11,337 nt of DNA, from positions 1-11,337 of the forward strand of contig JBGTKH010000671.1 of assembly GCA_041744735.1 (NCBI GenBank). Reading direction: 5' to 3'. Below, piece after piece: positions 1 through 6,548 of this stretch. The notes under the pieces were generated by a model. It saw only the letters and a list, made by a program, of their open reading frames with translations. It was not told the origin of the DNA and ran no database searches. The position numbers and the translations under genes are program-made. The stretch is from JBGTKH01 sp041744735. GTDB lineage: Bacteria > Planctomycetota > Planctomycetia > Pirellulales > Pirellulaceae. Within the stretch, counting starts at the first letter, position 1; every line of letters begins with the position of its first letter.

Positions 1-1110
1 GTTTGCACGCCTAGCCGCGCGGCGCTGTTGACCGGCCGGCTGCCGCCGCGCAATGGGATGTGCAGCAACGCGCGGCGCGTGTTGTTTCCCAACTCCAAAG
101 GCGGATTGCCGGATGAAGAGATCACGGTTGCCGAAGCGCTCAAGGCGAAAGGCTACGCGACGGGCTGTGTCGGCAAGTGGCATTTGGGGCATCTGCCGCA
201 ATACCTGCCGACGAAACATGGCTTTGACGAATACTTCGGCATCCCGTACAGCAACGACATGAAACCCACGCCGCTGCTGCGCGGCGAAACGGCGATCGAA
301 GAACCGGCCAAGCAAGACACGATTACCAAACGCTACACGGACGAGGCAGTCAAATTCATCGAAGCACATCGCGACGGGCCGTTCGTTCTCTACTTCCCAC
401 ACACGTTCCCTCACGTGCCGCTATTCGCTTCGCAGGATTTCAAAGGCACGAGCCTGCGCGGCTTATACGGCGACGTGGTCGAAGAACTGGACTGGAGCGT
501 CGGCCGGATTCTGCAAACACTGACAGACTTGAAGCTCGACGGCAACACGCTCGTAGTCTTCACCAGCGATAACGGGCCGTGGCTCACGCAGAAGCTCAAC
601 GGCGGCTCGGCTGGCTTGTTGCGTGACGGCAAAGGGAGCACGTGGGAGGGCGGCATGCGCGAACCGACGCTGGCCTGGTGGCCCGGCAAGATTGAACCGG
701 GCCGCGTGAGCACGGACATCAGCAGCACGCTGGATCTGTTCGCGACGTTTCACGCGCTGGCCGGTATCCCGCTGCCCACCGATCGCAAGTTGGATTCGTA
801 CGACTTGACGCCGGTGCTGTTGGGCACGGGCAAATGCGAGCGCGAGACGTTTTTCTACTATCGCGGCTACAACCTGATGGCCGTCCGCAAAGGGAAATGG
901 AAGGCACACTTCATGACTCAGGCCGCGTACGGTCAGGCGATGCCCGACAAACACGATCCGCCGATCCTTTACAATTTGGAGGTCGATCCTTCGGAAACCT
1001 ATAACGTCGCGGAGCAACATCCCGACGTGACCGCCGACATTTTCAAAGAGGTCGAGGCTCACCAGCAGGACTTCCAGCCGGCGCCGTCGCAGTTAGAGAA
1101 TTTGCCCTGA
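1..1110 (+). CDS. Sulfatase (arylsulfatase A-like), 5' end missing
   Basis: A type I sulfatase that hydrolyses sulfate esters, probably on sulfated polysaccharides and exported from the cytoplasm; substrate cannot be told from sequence. The reading frame is open from base 1, so the true start, signal peptide and first Asp pair lie upstream of the window. The second residue is the Cys of the CxPSR signature (CTPSRAALLTGR), the Cys that formylglycine-generating enzyme converts to the catalytic aldehyde. The second signature GYATGCVGKWHLGH follows at about residues 51-64, with Lys59 and His61. A metal-ligand SDNG motif lies near residue 190 (bases 565-576). The 369 visible residues match a family length of roughly 450-500. 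The C-terminus (LYNLEVDPSETYN) is typical of the family. Its TGA stop forms the start of a 36-bp repeat. Family assignment is firm; the start is outside the window. Confidence 0.95.
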   Translation, partial: VCTPSRAALLTGRLPPRNGMCSNARRVLFPNSKGGLPDEEITVAEALKAKGYATGCVGKWHLGHLPQYLPTKHGFDEYFGIPYSNDMKPTPLLRGETAIEEPAKQDTITKRYTDEAVKFIEAHRDGPFVLYFPHTFPHVPLFASQDFKGTSLRGLYGDVVEELDWSVGRILQTLTDLKLDGNTLVVFTSDNGPWLTQKLNGGSAGLLRDGKGSTWEGGMREPTLAWWPGKIEPGRVSTDISSTLDLFATFHALAGIPLPTDRKLDSYDLTPVLLGTGKCERETFFYYRGYNLMAVRKGKWKAHFMTQAAYGQAMPDKHDPPILYNLEVDPSETYNVAEQHPDVTADIFKEVEAHQQDFQPAPSQLENLP

Positions 1111-1142
1111 TCTTTGTAGCCGAAGTCGCCAAGACTTCGGAT
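1107..1142 (+). repeat. REP-like hairpin repeat, family A, copy 1
   Basis: A 36-bp unit, identical to the one at 1178-1213 (period 71 bp). It contains GTAG at 1116-1119 directly followed by a perfect hairpin: arm CCGAAGTC (1120-1127), loop GCCAA, arm GACTTCGG (1133-1140). The unit includes the TGA stop of the sulfatase gene (1108-1110). GTAG followed by a hairpin is the layout of REP sequences recognised by RAYT transposases. There is no T-tract, so a classical intrinsic terminator is unlikely. Confidence 0.85.
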
Positions 1143-1177
1143 TTGTCTTGCGGCAGGGGAAAGTCCCTGAAGCCGCT

Positions 1178-1213
1178 CTGATCTTTGTAGCCGAAGTCGC
1201 CAAGACTTCGGAT
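1178..1213 (+). repeat. REP-like hairpin repeat, family A, copy 2
   Basis: Second identical 36-bp copy, with GTAG at 1187-1190 and the hairpin at 1191-1211. It ends 14 bp before the phosphopantetheinyl transferase ATG, in the region where a Shine-Dalgarno would be sought. A 35-bp unique spacer separates it from copy 1. A hairpin this close to a start could influence translation, which is inference only. Confidence 0.85.
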
Positions 1214-1227
1214 GGCACAGCAGTCCG

Positions 1228-1968
1228 ATGACCTGTATCAATTGCCCGTGGCCGCGCGGCCCGGCGAATCTACGTCTGTCGGCCGGAGACGTTCACGTCT
1301 GGTGCCTGCCGTTGGACGTACCGCCCGACGAGGCCGATTCGTTGCGAAGCGTGCTTTCCGACGACGAACGACAGCGGGCCGACCGATTCCACTTCGACGA
1401 TCACCGCCGCCGCTTTGCCGTGGGCCGCGCGCGGCTGCGGCAACTGCTGGCAAGTTACTTGAACGAGTCGGCCGAGCGGTTGCGGTTTCAATACGGCCGG
1501 CTGGGCAAACCGGCGTTGGCGGCAGCATGGCGCGAGTCGCGCATCCAATTCAACGTCAGCAATTCTCACGAGATGGCGTTGTGTGCGCTGGCATTGGATC
1601 GCGACTTGGGAGTCGACGTCGAACACATTCGCCCGCTGGACAACTTCGACGGATTGGCCGAGCGGTATTACGCGACATGCGAATTAGATACGATTCGCGC
1701 GTTGCCGGAAGATCAGCGGCTGACGGGTTTCTTCAACTGTTGGACGCGCAAAGAGGCGTTGCTCAAGGCAGTGGGCACGGGGCTTTCGTTCCCGCTGGAT
1801 CAGGTTGTCGTCACGCTTGTGCCGGGCGAACCAGCTCGGCTGCTTTCCTTTCAAGGCCACGCGGACTCGGCCGGCGGCTGGTGGCTGGAAGGCTTTCAGC
1901 CAGCGACCGGTTACGTGGCCGCGGTGGCGTCGCCGGGCGATGAGCCGCAAGTGCGGCTTTGGTCGTGA
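1228..1968 (+). CDS. 4'-phosphopantetheinyl transferase, Sfp type
   Basis: Cytoplasmic enzyme that transfers 4'-phosphopantetheine from CoA to a Ser of apo acyl-, peptidyl- or aryl-carrier proteins. The 246-residue protein has the Sfp/Gsp motif set: GRLGKPAL (90-97), FNVSNSHEMALCAL (108-121, with His114), GVDVE (128-132, Mg-binding Asp130 and Glu132) and WTRKEALLKAVGTGL (172-186, with the metal-ligand Glu176). The length is normal for the Sfp group and longer than AcpS. No carrier protein, PKS or NRPS gene lies nearby, so its partner is encoded elsewhere. The ATG at 1228 has no clear Shine-Dalgarno because a hairpin repeat ends 14 bp upstream. The first 20 or so residues are not conserved-looking, so a later start is possible. 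It may be cotranscribed with the sulfatase upstream, although the two functions are unrelated. Confidence 0.93.
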   Translation: MTCINCPWPRGPANLRLSAGDVHVWCLPLDVPPDEADSLRSVLSDDERQRADRFHFDDHRRRFAVGRARLRQLLASYLNESAERLRFQYGRLGKPALAAAWRESRIQFNVSNSHEMALCALALDRDLGVDVEHIRPLDNFDGLAERYYATCELDTIRALPEDQRLTGFFNCWTRKEALLKAVGTGLSFPLDQVVVTLVPGEPARLLSFQGHADSAGGWWLEGFQPATGYVAAVASPGDEPQVRLWS

Positions 1969-1982
1969 CGGCACGAAAGGGC

Positions 1983-2004
1983 GTAGCCGAAGTCGTGCGA
2001 CTTC
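1983..2004 (+). repeat. REP-like hairpin, diverged family A copy
   Basis: GTAG at 1983-1986 is followed by CCGAAGTC as in the 1107 and 1178 copies, then GTGC and GACTTC. The stem is GAAGTC/GACTTC (1989-1994 and 1999-2004) with a four-base loop; the closing GG of the other copies is replaced by AT. It shares the GTAG and stem sequence with the two 36-bp copies but has a different loop and flanks, so it looks like an older or different subfamily member. Confidence 0.65.
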
Positions 2005-2009
2005 ATGTA

Positions 2010-2076
2010 GTAGCTCGGGACCATTGTCCCGAGCAAGTCGCGATTTGAATCGATCGGGTCAATGGACCCGATCTAC
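2010..2076. repeat. Inverted doublet of REP-like hairpins (BIME/REPIN-like)
   Basis: Two hairpins face each other. On + strand: GTAG (2010-2013), then CTCGGGAC-CATT-GTCCCGAG (2014-2033). On - strand: GTAG (complement of 2073-2076), then ATCGGGTC-CATT-GACCCGAT (complement of 2053-2072). An 18-base linker separates the hairpins. The two stems differ at two pairs, C-G versus A-T and A-T versus T-A, so both substitutions are compensated and the loop region CCATTG is kept. This covariation supports selection for the folded form. A unit of two inverted REPs with GTAG feet is the BIME/REPIN architecture. It lies between the phosphopantetheinyl transferase and lipoprotein genes. Confidence 0.8.
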
Positions 2077-2097
2077 AGCGAGAGTTACGAGAGGATC

Positions 2098-2126
2098 TTG
2101 CAGTCTCTGCTCGCGGTAAAGACAAT
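2098..2126 (+). promoter_or_regulatory. Possible sigma70-type promoter for the lipoprotein gene
   Basis: TTGCAG (2098-2103) and GACAAT (2121-2126) are separated by exactly 17 bp. Matches to consensus are 3 of 6 and 4 of 6, so the spacing is good but the boxes are weak. It would give a leader of about 65 bases before the ATG at 2198. A short stem (GGCGG/CCGCC, 2158-2171) lies in that leader. Confidence 0.25.
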
Positions 2127-2197
2127 GACAAGCAGTGTGCGCGGGTCTTCACAGATTGGCGGTTGGCCGCCGGCGATCATGATGAGAGGAATCAACC

Positions 2198-3235
2198 ATG
2201 GCTACTGAAGTGCGAAGTGTGTTGCTGTTGCTGATGCCGATGTTGTTTGTCGTTGGCTGTTCGCGCGAAGTGGTTCCGAACCAAGCGGGAACACAGGACA
2301 GTGTGGCGTCGAACGATGTGGGCGGGGCGAGTGCCAACGCCCAGAATGACAACGCGCCGTTGACTTCCCAGCCAACGGAGCCCTTGCCCGAAACACAGCC
2401 GGCGCCGCCGCTGCAGTTTGAACCTTTCGCCGAACCTACGCCGCCAGCAGCGTCGCGGCCGCCCGGGCTGCCGCCGTCATCGCTGCCGTTCGATCCAAAT
2501 CCTGCGTCGCCGTTCACGCCGGCTCAGCCCGCTGCGCGATCGGAATCGAGATTCGACCCGTCGCCCGTGGTGCCTCAAACGGACCAGTCGTTTCCGCGCC
2601 CCGCTGAACAGCCGGCGGAGCCATCGCTAGAGTTGCCCGGACGCGATCCCGCGATGCCCAAGGCCAAGGAACCTGCGCCGCCGGCCGCCATCGAGCCCGC
2701 GCTGCAGCCGGACGCAGCGCCCAAGTTCGAGCCATCGCTACCGCTCGACTTAACGCCGCAAGCAGAACCGGCGCCGCGAGCGGCACCCGAACCAGCGCCT
2801 GCAAAGGCACCAGAAGATGCTCCCGCGCCAGGTACAAACGCATTGCCGCGAACAATCGCGCCGCCCGCCGCGCCTGAGTCTGCAGCGCGCCAGTGGTCCG
2901 ACAGCAGCGGATTGCATGAGCTGACCGCATCGTACGCCGGTTACCAAAACGGCTGGGTGCGGCTGGCGCAGCAGGACGGAAAGACCAAGGTGATTCAGTG
3001 GCCGAATCTGAGCCCGTTCGACCAAGGCTTTGTCACGGCGCGTGTCGAAGCAGACAAGAAAAACGAACCACGAATGTGGACTGATCTCAGCGGCTATCAC
3101 CAAGTCAACGGGACGTTCCTTGAGTTCAAGGACGGCCAAGTACGCCTGAAGAAGGGAGATGGTGGTACGGTGCGCGTGGAACTCAGCCAACTCAGCAACT
3201 TCGACCAAGGTTTCGTGACGGCGGCCGGCCAGTAG
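2198..3235 (+). CDS. Proline-rich lipoprotein with two C-terminal SHD1-like domains
   Basis: Predicted lipoprotein of 345 residues and unknown function. The signal peptide ends in a lipobox, LMPMLFVVGC, with Cys21 as the lipidated residue and Ser at +2, which under the E. coli rule would favour the outer membrane. Residues about 22-228 are a low-complexity linker very rich in Pro, Ala and Glu, probably disordered. Two repeats follow at about 231-283 (RQWSDSSGLHEL ... FDQGFVTA) and 291-343 (RMWTDLSGYHQV ... FDQGFVTA). These resemble the SHD1 (SLA1 homology domain 1) modules that planctomycetes attach to many secreted proteins; they look like small beta-rich binding modules. The start is supported by GAGAGGA at 2184-2190, seven bases before the ATG. 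A role as a cell-envelope tether or binding protein is inference from architecture alone. Confidence 0.85.
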   Translation: MATEVRSVLLLLMPMLFVVGCSREVVPNQAGTQDSVASNDVGGASANAQNDNAPLTSQPTEPLPETQPAPPLQFEPFAEPTPPAASRPPGLPPSSLPFDPNPASPFTPAQPAARSESRFDPSPVVPQTDQSFPRPAEQPAEPSLELPGRDPAMPKAKEPAPPAAIEPALQPDAAPKFEPSLPLDLTPQAEPAPRAAPEPAPAKAPEDAPAPGTNALPRTIAPPAAPESAARQWSDSSGLHELTASYAGYQNGWVRLAQQDGKTKVIQWPNLSPFDQGFVTARVEADKKNEPRMWTDLSGYHQVNGTFLEFKDGQVRLKKGDGGTVRVELSQLSNFDQGFVTAAGQ

Positions 3236-3343
3236 ATTGGTAACGCGAAGGGGCCCAGTCCCAGCCCAATCCCTTGTCAGCCAGCGAAGAATGTGGCACG
3301 ATACGTAACTTAATTTCCACCCGTCACTGTCTAGAGAGAACCG

Positions 3344-4657
3344 ATGATGGCCGCGTTCCCTGAAATTGAAAAGATCCGCTACGAAGGTCCCCAGTCGAAG
3401 AACCCGCTGGCCTATCGCTGGTATGACGAAGACGAGTTGGTGGAAGGCCGCACGATGAAAGAGCATCTGCGGTTCAGCGTCGTGTACTGGCACACCTTCC
3501 GTGGCACGGGCAGCGATCCGTTCGGCGCGGCGACGATGCTGCGGCCGTGGGACGACGGGAGCGATTCGGTCGAGAATGCGATCCGGCGCGTGCGCGTGGC
3601 GTTTGAGTTCATCGAGAAGTTAGGCGCACCATACTATGCGTTTCACGACCGCGACGTGGCGCCCGAAGGCAAGTCGCTGGCCGAGTCGAATAAGAATCTG
3701 GATGCGGTTGTGAAAGCGTTGAAGGAAGAGCAGCAGCGCACCGGCATCAAGTTGCTGTGGGGCACCGCGAACATGTTCAGCAACCCGCGGTTCATGCACG
3801 GCGCATCGACGAGCTGTAACGCCGACGTGTTCGCTTTTGCCGGGGCACAAGTGAAGAAGTGCCTGGAGGTGACCAAAGAACTGGGCGGCGAGAACTATGT
3901 GTTTTGGGGCGGCCGCGAAGGCTACCAGAATCTGTTCAACACGGATCTGAAGCGCGAGTTAGACCACATGGGGCGCTTCATGCAGTTGGCGGTTAGTTAC
4001 GCGAAGCAGATCGGCTTCACCGGCCAGTTCCTGATCGAGCCCAAACCGAAAGAGCCGACCAAGCATCAATACGACTCGGACGCGGCGGCCTGCATCAACT
4101 TTCTGCGGGCTTACGACTTGATGGATCACTTCAAGCTGAACATCGAAACGAATCACGCCACGCTGGCCGGCCACACGATGATGCACGAGTTGGACTACGC
4201 GGGCATGCAGGGTGCGCTCGGCTCGATCGACGCCAACACGGGCGATTTGTTGTTAGGTTGGGATACAGACCAGTTTCCGACAAACGTCTATCTGACAGCC
4301 GAGATCATGCTGACGTTGCTCAAGTACGGCGGCATTTCACCGGGCGGTGTGAACTTCGACGCCAAGGTGCGCCGCGAGAGTTTCGAGCCCCTCGACCTGT
4401 TCCACGCGCACGTGGGCGGCATGGACACATTCGCCCGCGGACTGAAGATCGCCGCTGCCATCCGCGCCGACGGCGAACTGGCGGCGTTCGTCAAGGACCG
4501 CTACAGCAGTTGGGACAGCGGCATCGGCGCCGTGATCGAAGCGGGCCGCGCCGACTTCAAGGCGCTCGAAGCCTACATGCTCGGTAAGGGCGACGTCGCG
4601 CCGAACAAGAGCGGCCGGCAAGAGATGCTGGAGAATCTCATCAACCGGTACATCTAA
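3344..4657 (+). CDS. xylA: Xylose isomerase (class II)
   Basis: Cytoplasmic, metal-dependent isomerase converting D-xylose to D-xylulose (also D-glucose to D-fructose). The 437-residue protein is collinear with class II XylA: using known E. coli numbering, His101 and Asp104 (YAFHDRD), Glu232 and Lys234 (IEPKPKEPTKHQYD), Glu268 and His271 (NIETNHATLAGH), Asp296 (SIDANTGD), Asp307 and Asp309 (GWDTDQFP) and Asp339 (VNFDAK) all fall at the same positions. All metal ligands and the catalytic His/Asp pair are present, so it should be active. Two adjacent ATG codons (3344 and 3347) could start it, preceded by a purine-rich AGAGAG at 3333-3338. No xylulokinase or xylose transporter is visible nearby. 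A histidine kinase gene follows with no gap. Confidence 0.97.
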   Translation: MMAAFPEIEKIRYEGPQSKNPLAYRWYDEDELVEGRTMKEHLRFSVVYWHTFRGTGSDPFGAATMLRPWDDGSDSVENAIRRVRVAFEFIEKLGAPYYAFHDRDVAPEGKSLAESNKNLDAVVKALKEEQQRTGIKLLWGTANMFSNPRFMHGASTSCNADVFAFAGAQVKKCLEVTKELGGENYVFWGGREGYQNLFNTDLKRELDHMGRFMQLAVSYAKQIGFTGQFLIEPKPKEPTKHQYDSDAAACINFLRAYDLMDHFKLNIETNHATLAGHTMMHELDYAGMQGALGSIDANTGDLLLGWDTDQFPTNVYLTAEIMLTLLKYGGISPGGVNFDAKVRRESFEPLDLFHAHVGGMDTFARGLKIAAAIRADGELAAFVKDRYSSWDSGIGAVIEAGRADFKALEAYMLGKGDVAPNKSGRQEMLENLINRYI

Positions 4658-6364
4658 ATGATTCTCGCATCCCACGATGAGGTCAATGGGCCAGTGGCAA
4701 TGAGCGTGACGGGCAACCAATTGCAGACGGAAGTCGAGGGCCTTCGCGCCCGCGTCGTACAGCTTGAGCAGACGCTGGCGGACTACGCGCGCATCGAGCA
4801 GGAACTGCGCGATTCGGAAGAACGCTGGCGGAGCCTGGTGGAAAACGCGCCGGACGTCATTCTGCTGATGGACCGGCAGGGCCGAATTCAATTCGTCAAC
4901 CACACGGCGCAGGGATACAGTGAAGCCGAAGTTGTCGGTTCCACCGGCGTCGACTTCATTCAGCCGGATCAGCGCGAAGGATTGGAACTGGCCGTGCGGC
5001 GCGTTGTCGAAACGGGCAAGCCTGCGTACTTCGAGGTTCAGGACATTCGCAACGAGTGGTGGTACGCGGCCCGATTGGCTCCTGTGTGGCGCGCCGGACA
5101 AGTGGAATCGGTCGTGGCTATCTGCACGGACATCACACAACGCAAGCAGGACGAGCAGACGCTGCACGCTGCCCGCGACGAGTTGGAACGCCGCGTGGCC
5201 GAGCGGACGCGCGAGCTGCACACGGCAAACCGCTTGCTGCGCGAGGACATCATCAAGCACGATAAACTGGAGTTGGAATTGCGCGAGGGCGAACAACGTT
5301 TTCGCACCATTGCCGAAACCATACCCGTGCCGATGACGATTTGGCGCGTCAGTGACGGGCTGATACTGTACGCCAATCGCCGGCTGGGCGAGTTCTTGGG
5401 TGTGTCGTGCGAAGATCTCGTCGAAAAGAAAACCCCCGACTTTTACGCAGAGACCGCCGATCGCCAGCAGGTGCTTCAGCTCCTGGAAAAAGAAGGCCGC
5501 GTGCGAAACTACGAGACCCAAGCCAAACGGGCCGATGGTACGCGGCGCTGGGTCTCGATTTCCATGGCGCCGATTACGTATCGCGGGCAACAAGGCATCT
5601 TGGCTGTGCTGGTCGACATCACCAACAGCAAGGACGCGGAAGAATTGCTGCGCGGCGAACGCCGGATGCTGAAACGCATGCTGGACGTGAACGATCGTGA
5701 CCGCAAACTAATTGCCTACGAAATTCATGACGGCATGGTCCAAGACATGGCCGGCGCGGTGATGTTGCTGGAGTCGTGCCAGGATCACATCCCGTCGAAG
5801 AAACGCGACGTGCGGGATACGTTCTCCAGCGCCATGCGGCTGGTGCGTGATAGTATTAACGAAGCTCGGCGCCTAATTAATGGGCTGAGGCCGCCGATCC
5901 TGGAGGACGCGGGTTTGATTCCGGCCTTGGAGAGTTTTGTGGCCGACATGTCAGCGACGGCCGATTTAAAGATCGATTTCACGCACGAGGTGCACTTCGA
6001 CCGGCTCGCGCCTGCTCTGGAGATGGCGATGTACCGCATCGTTCAGGAAGCACTGAACAACGTTTGGCGACACAGCAAGTCGCCCCAGGCCCGCGTGACA
6101 CTCGTGCAGACCGGTCACAACGTGGAAATTACCGTGCGCGATTGGGGCGTTGGCTTCGATCCGCAGAGTATTAAAAAGAAGCGTTATGGATTGATTGGCA
6201 TACGCGAGCGAGCACGGCTGCTCGGCGGTAAGGCTACGATCAACAGCGTGGCGGGGGAAGGGACGCGGATTCACGTCCAACTGCCGGTCACCGATTTGCT
6301 GTTCACCGATAGCAAATCGGATGACGATTCGGACAGCCGAGTCGAGGTCCCGCGTAAATCGTAA
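4658..6364 (+). CDS. Soluble two-PAS sensor histidine kinase, NarL/HisKA_3 type
   Basis: A 568-residue kinase without membrane segments or signal peptide, so probably a cytoplasmic sensor. Order: short coiled coil (about 20-50), PAS 1 (about 53-165, ending in the PAC-type DITQRKQ), coiled coil (about 165-212), PAS 2 (about 213-328, ending DITNSKDAEE), HisKA_3 dimerisation domain with phosphoacceptor His357 in AYEIHDGMVQD, and a HATPase_c domain with N-box EALNNVWRHS (465-474), DWGVGFD (495-501), GLIGIRERA (511-519) and GEGT (533-536). HisKA_3 kinases normally phosphorylate NarL/FixJ-type regulators; none is in the window, so it is an orphan here. The ATG directly abuts the xylA TAA, suggesting cotranscription and coupling. 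Met15 (4700) is an alternative start. The PAS ligand is unknown; a xylose-related signal would be speculation. The tail is short and acidic/Ser-rich. Confidence 0.93.
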   Translation: MILASHDEVNGPVAMSVTGNQLQTEVEGLRARVVQLEQTLADYARIEQELRDSEERWRSLVENAPDVILLMDRQGRIQFVNHTAQGYSEAEVVGSTGVDFIQPDQREGLELAVRRVVETGKPAYFEVQDIRNEWWYAARLAPVWRAGQVESVVAICTDITQRKQDEQTLHAARDELERRVAERTRELHTANRLLREDIIKHDKLELELREGEQRFRTIAETIPVPMTIWRVSDGLILYANRRLGEFLGVSCEDLVEKKTPDFYAETADRQQVLQLLEKEGRVRNYETQAKRADGTRRWVSISMAPITYRGQQGILAVLVDITNSKDAEELLRGERRMLKRMLDVNDRDRKLIAYEIHDGMVQDMAGAVMLLESCQDHIPSKKRDVRDTFSSAMRLVRDSINEARRLINGLRPPILEDAGLIPALESFVADMSATADLKIDFTHEVHFDRLAPALEMAMYRIVQEALNNVWRHSKSPQARVTLVQTGHNVEITVRDWGVGFDPQSIKKKRYGLIGIRERARLLGGKATINSVAGEGTRIHVQLPVTDLLFTDSKSDDDSDSRVEVPRKS

Positions 6365-6375
6365 CGCGTCGACAA

Positions 6376-6467
6376 ATCGTTTAACCCGTAGCCGCAGGCG
6401 AGGGAGTCTGTCTCGCAGACTCAACATCTCGGGAGACGCCCTCGCCTGCGGCTACGGGTTAAACGAT
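6376..6467. repeat. Perfect 29-bp inverted repeat with nested hairpin (family C)
   Basis: Arms 6376-6404 and 6439-6467 are exact reverse complements of 29 bp, separated by 34 bp. The left arm reads ATCGTTTAACCCGTAGCCGC and continues AGGCGAGGG; GTAG (6388-6391) and its complement CTAC (6452-6455) face each other. Inside the spacer is a second hairpin, AGTCTG-TCTCG-CAGACT (6405-6421). The element sits between the convergent kinase and glycosyltransferase genes and could stop transcription from either side, but it lacks T-tracts. The outer TAACCCG and inner GCGAGGG blocks are shared with the palindromes flanking the transposase gene at 9808. Confidence 0.85.
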
Positions 6468-6509
6468 GAGACGCGCGGTCAACACGTCAACCACGCTTCC
6501 CTCTTCGGT

Positions 6510-6547
6510 GACGCCCTCGCCTGCGGCTACGGGTTAAACGATGAGAC
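6510..6547 (+). repeat. 38-bp direct copy of the family C right arm
   Basis: Identical over 38 bp to 6435-6472 (period 75 bp), so it holds the whole right arm of the preceding inverted repeat plus GATGAGAC. No left-arm partner is present, so this is a half element. It ends one base before the stop codon of the glycosyltransferase gene (6549-6551, - strand). Confidence 0.85.
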
Positions 6548-6548
6548 T

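Noticed and set aside
1107..1213. Short direct repeats considered as a CRISPR start
   Set aside because: There are only two copies, the unit contains a strong hairpin with a GTAG foot, it overlaps a stop codon, and no cas gene is present.
1212..1943. Alternative 243-codon + strand frame starting at 1212
   Set aside because: It overlaps the phosphopantetheinyl transferase almost fully in another frame and lacks any family motif; the transferase frame has all diagnostic motifs.
3234..3275. Possible terminator after the lipoprotein gene (GATTGG facing CCAATC)
   Set aside because: The 6-bp arms enclose about 28 bases with only weak inner pairing and no T-tract follows.
3294..3309. Sigma54-like -24 element TGGCACG upstream of xylA
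   Set aside because: The -24 half matches well, but the expected TTGC -12 element is absent at the right spacing (GTAA instead).
4337..5593. A 418-codon - strand open frame under xylA and the kinase gene
   Set aside because: The overlap is with two strongly supported genes; the translation shows no domain and reflects GC-rich codon bias on the opposite strand.
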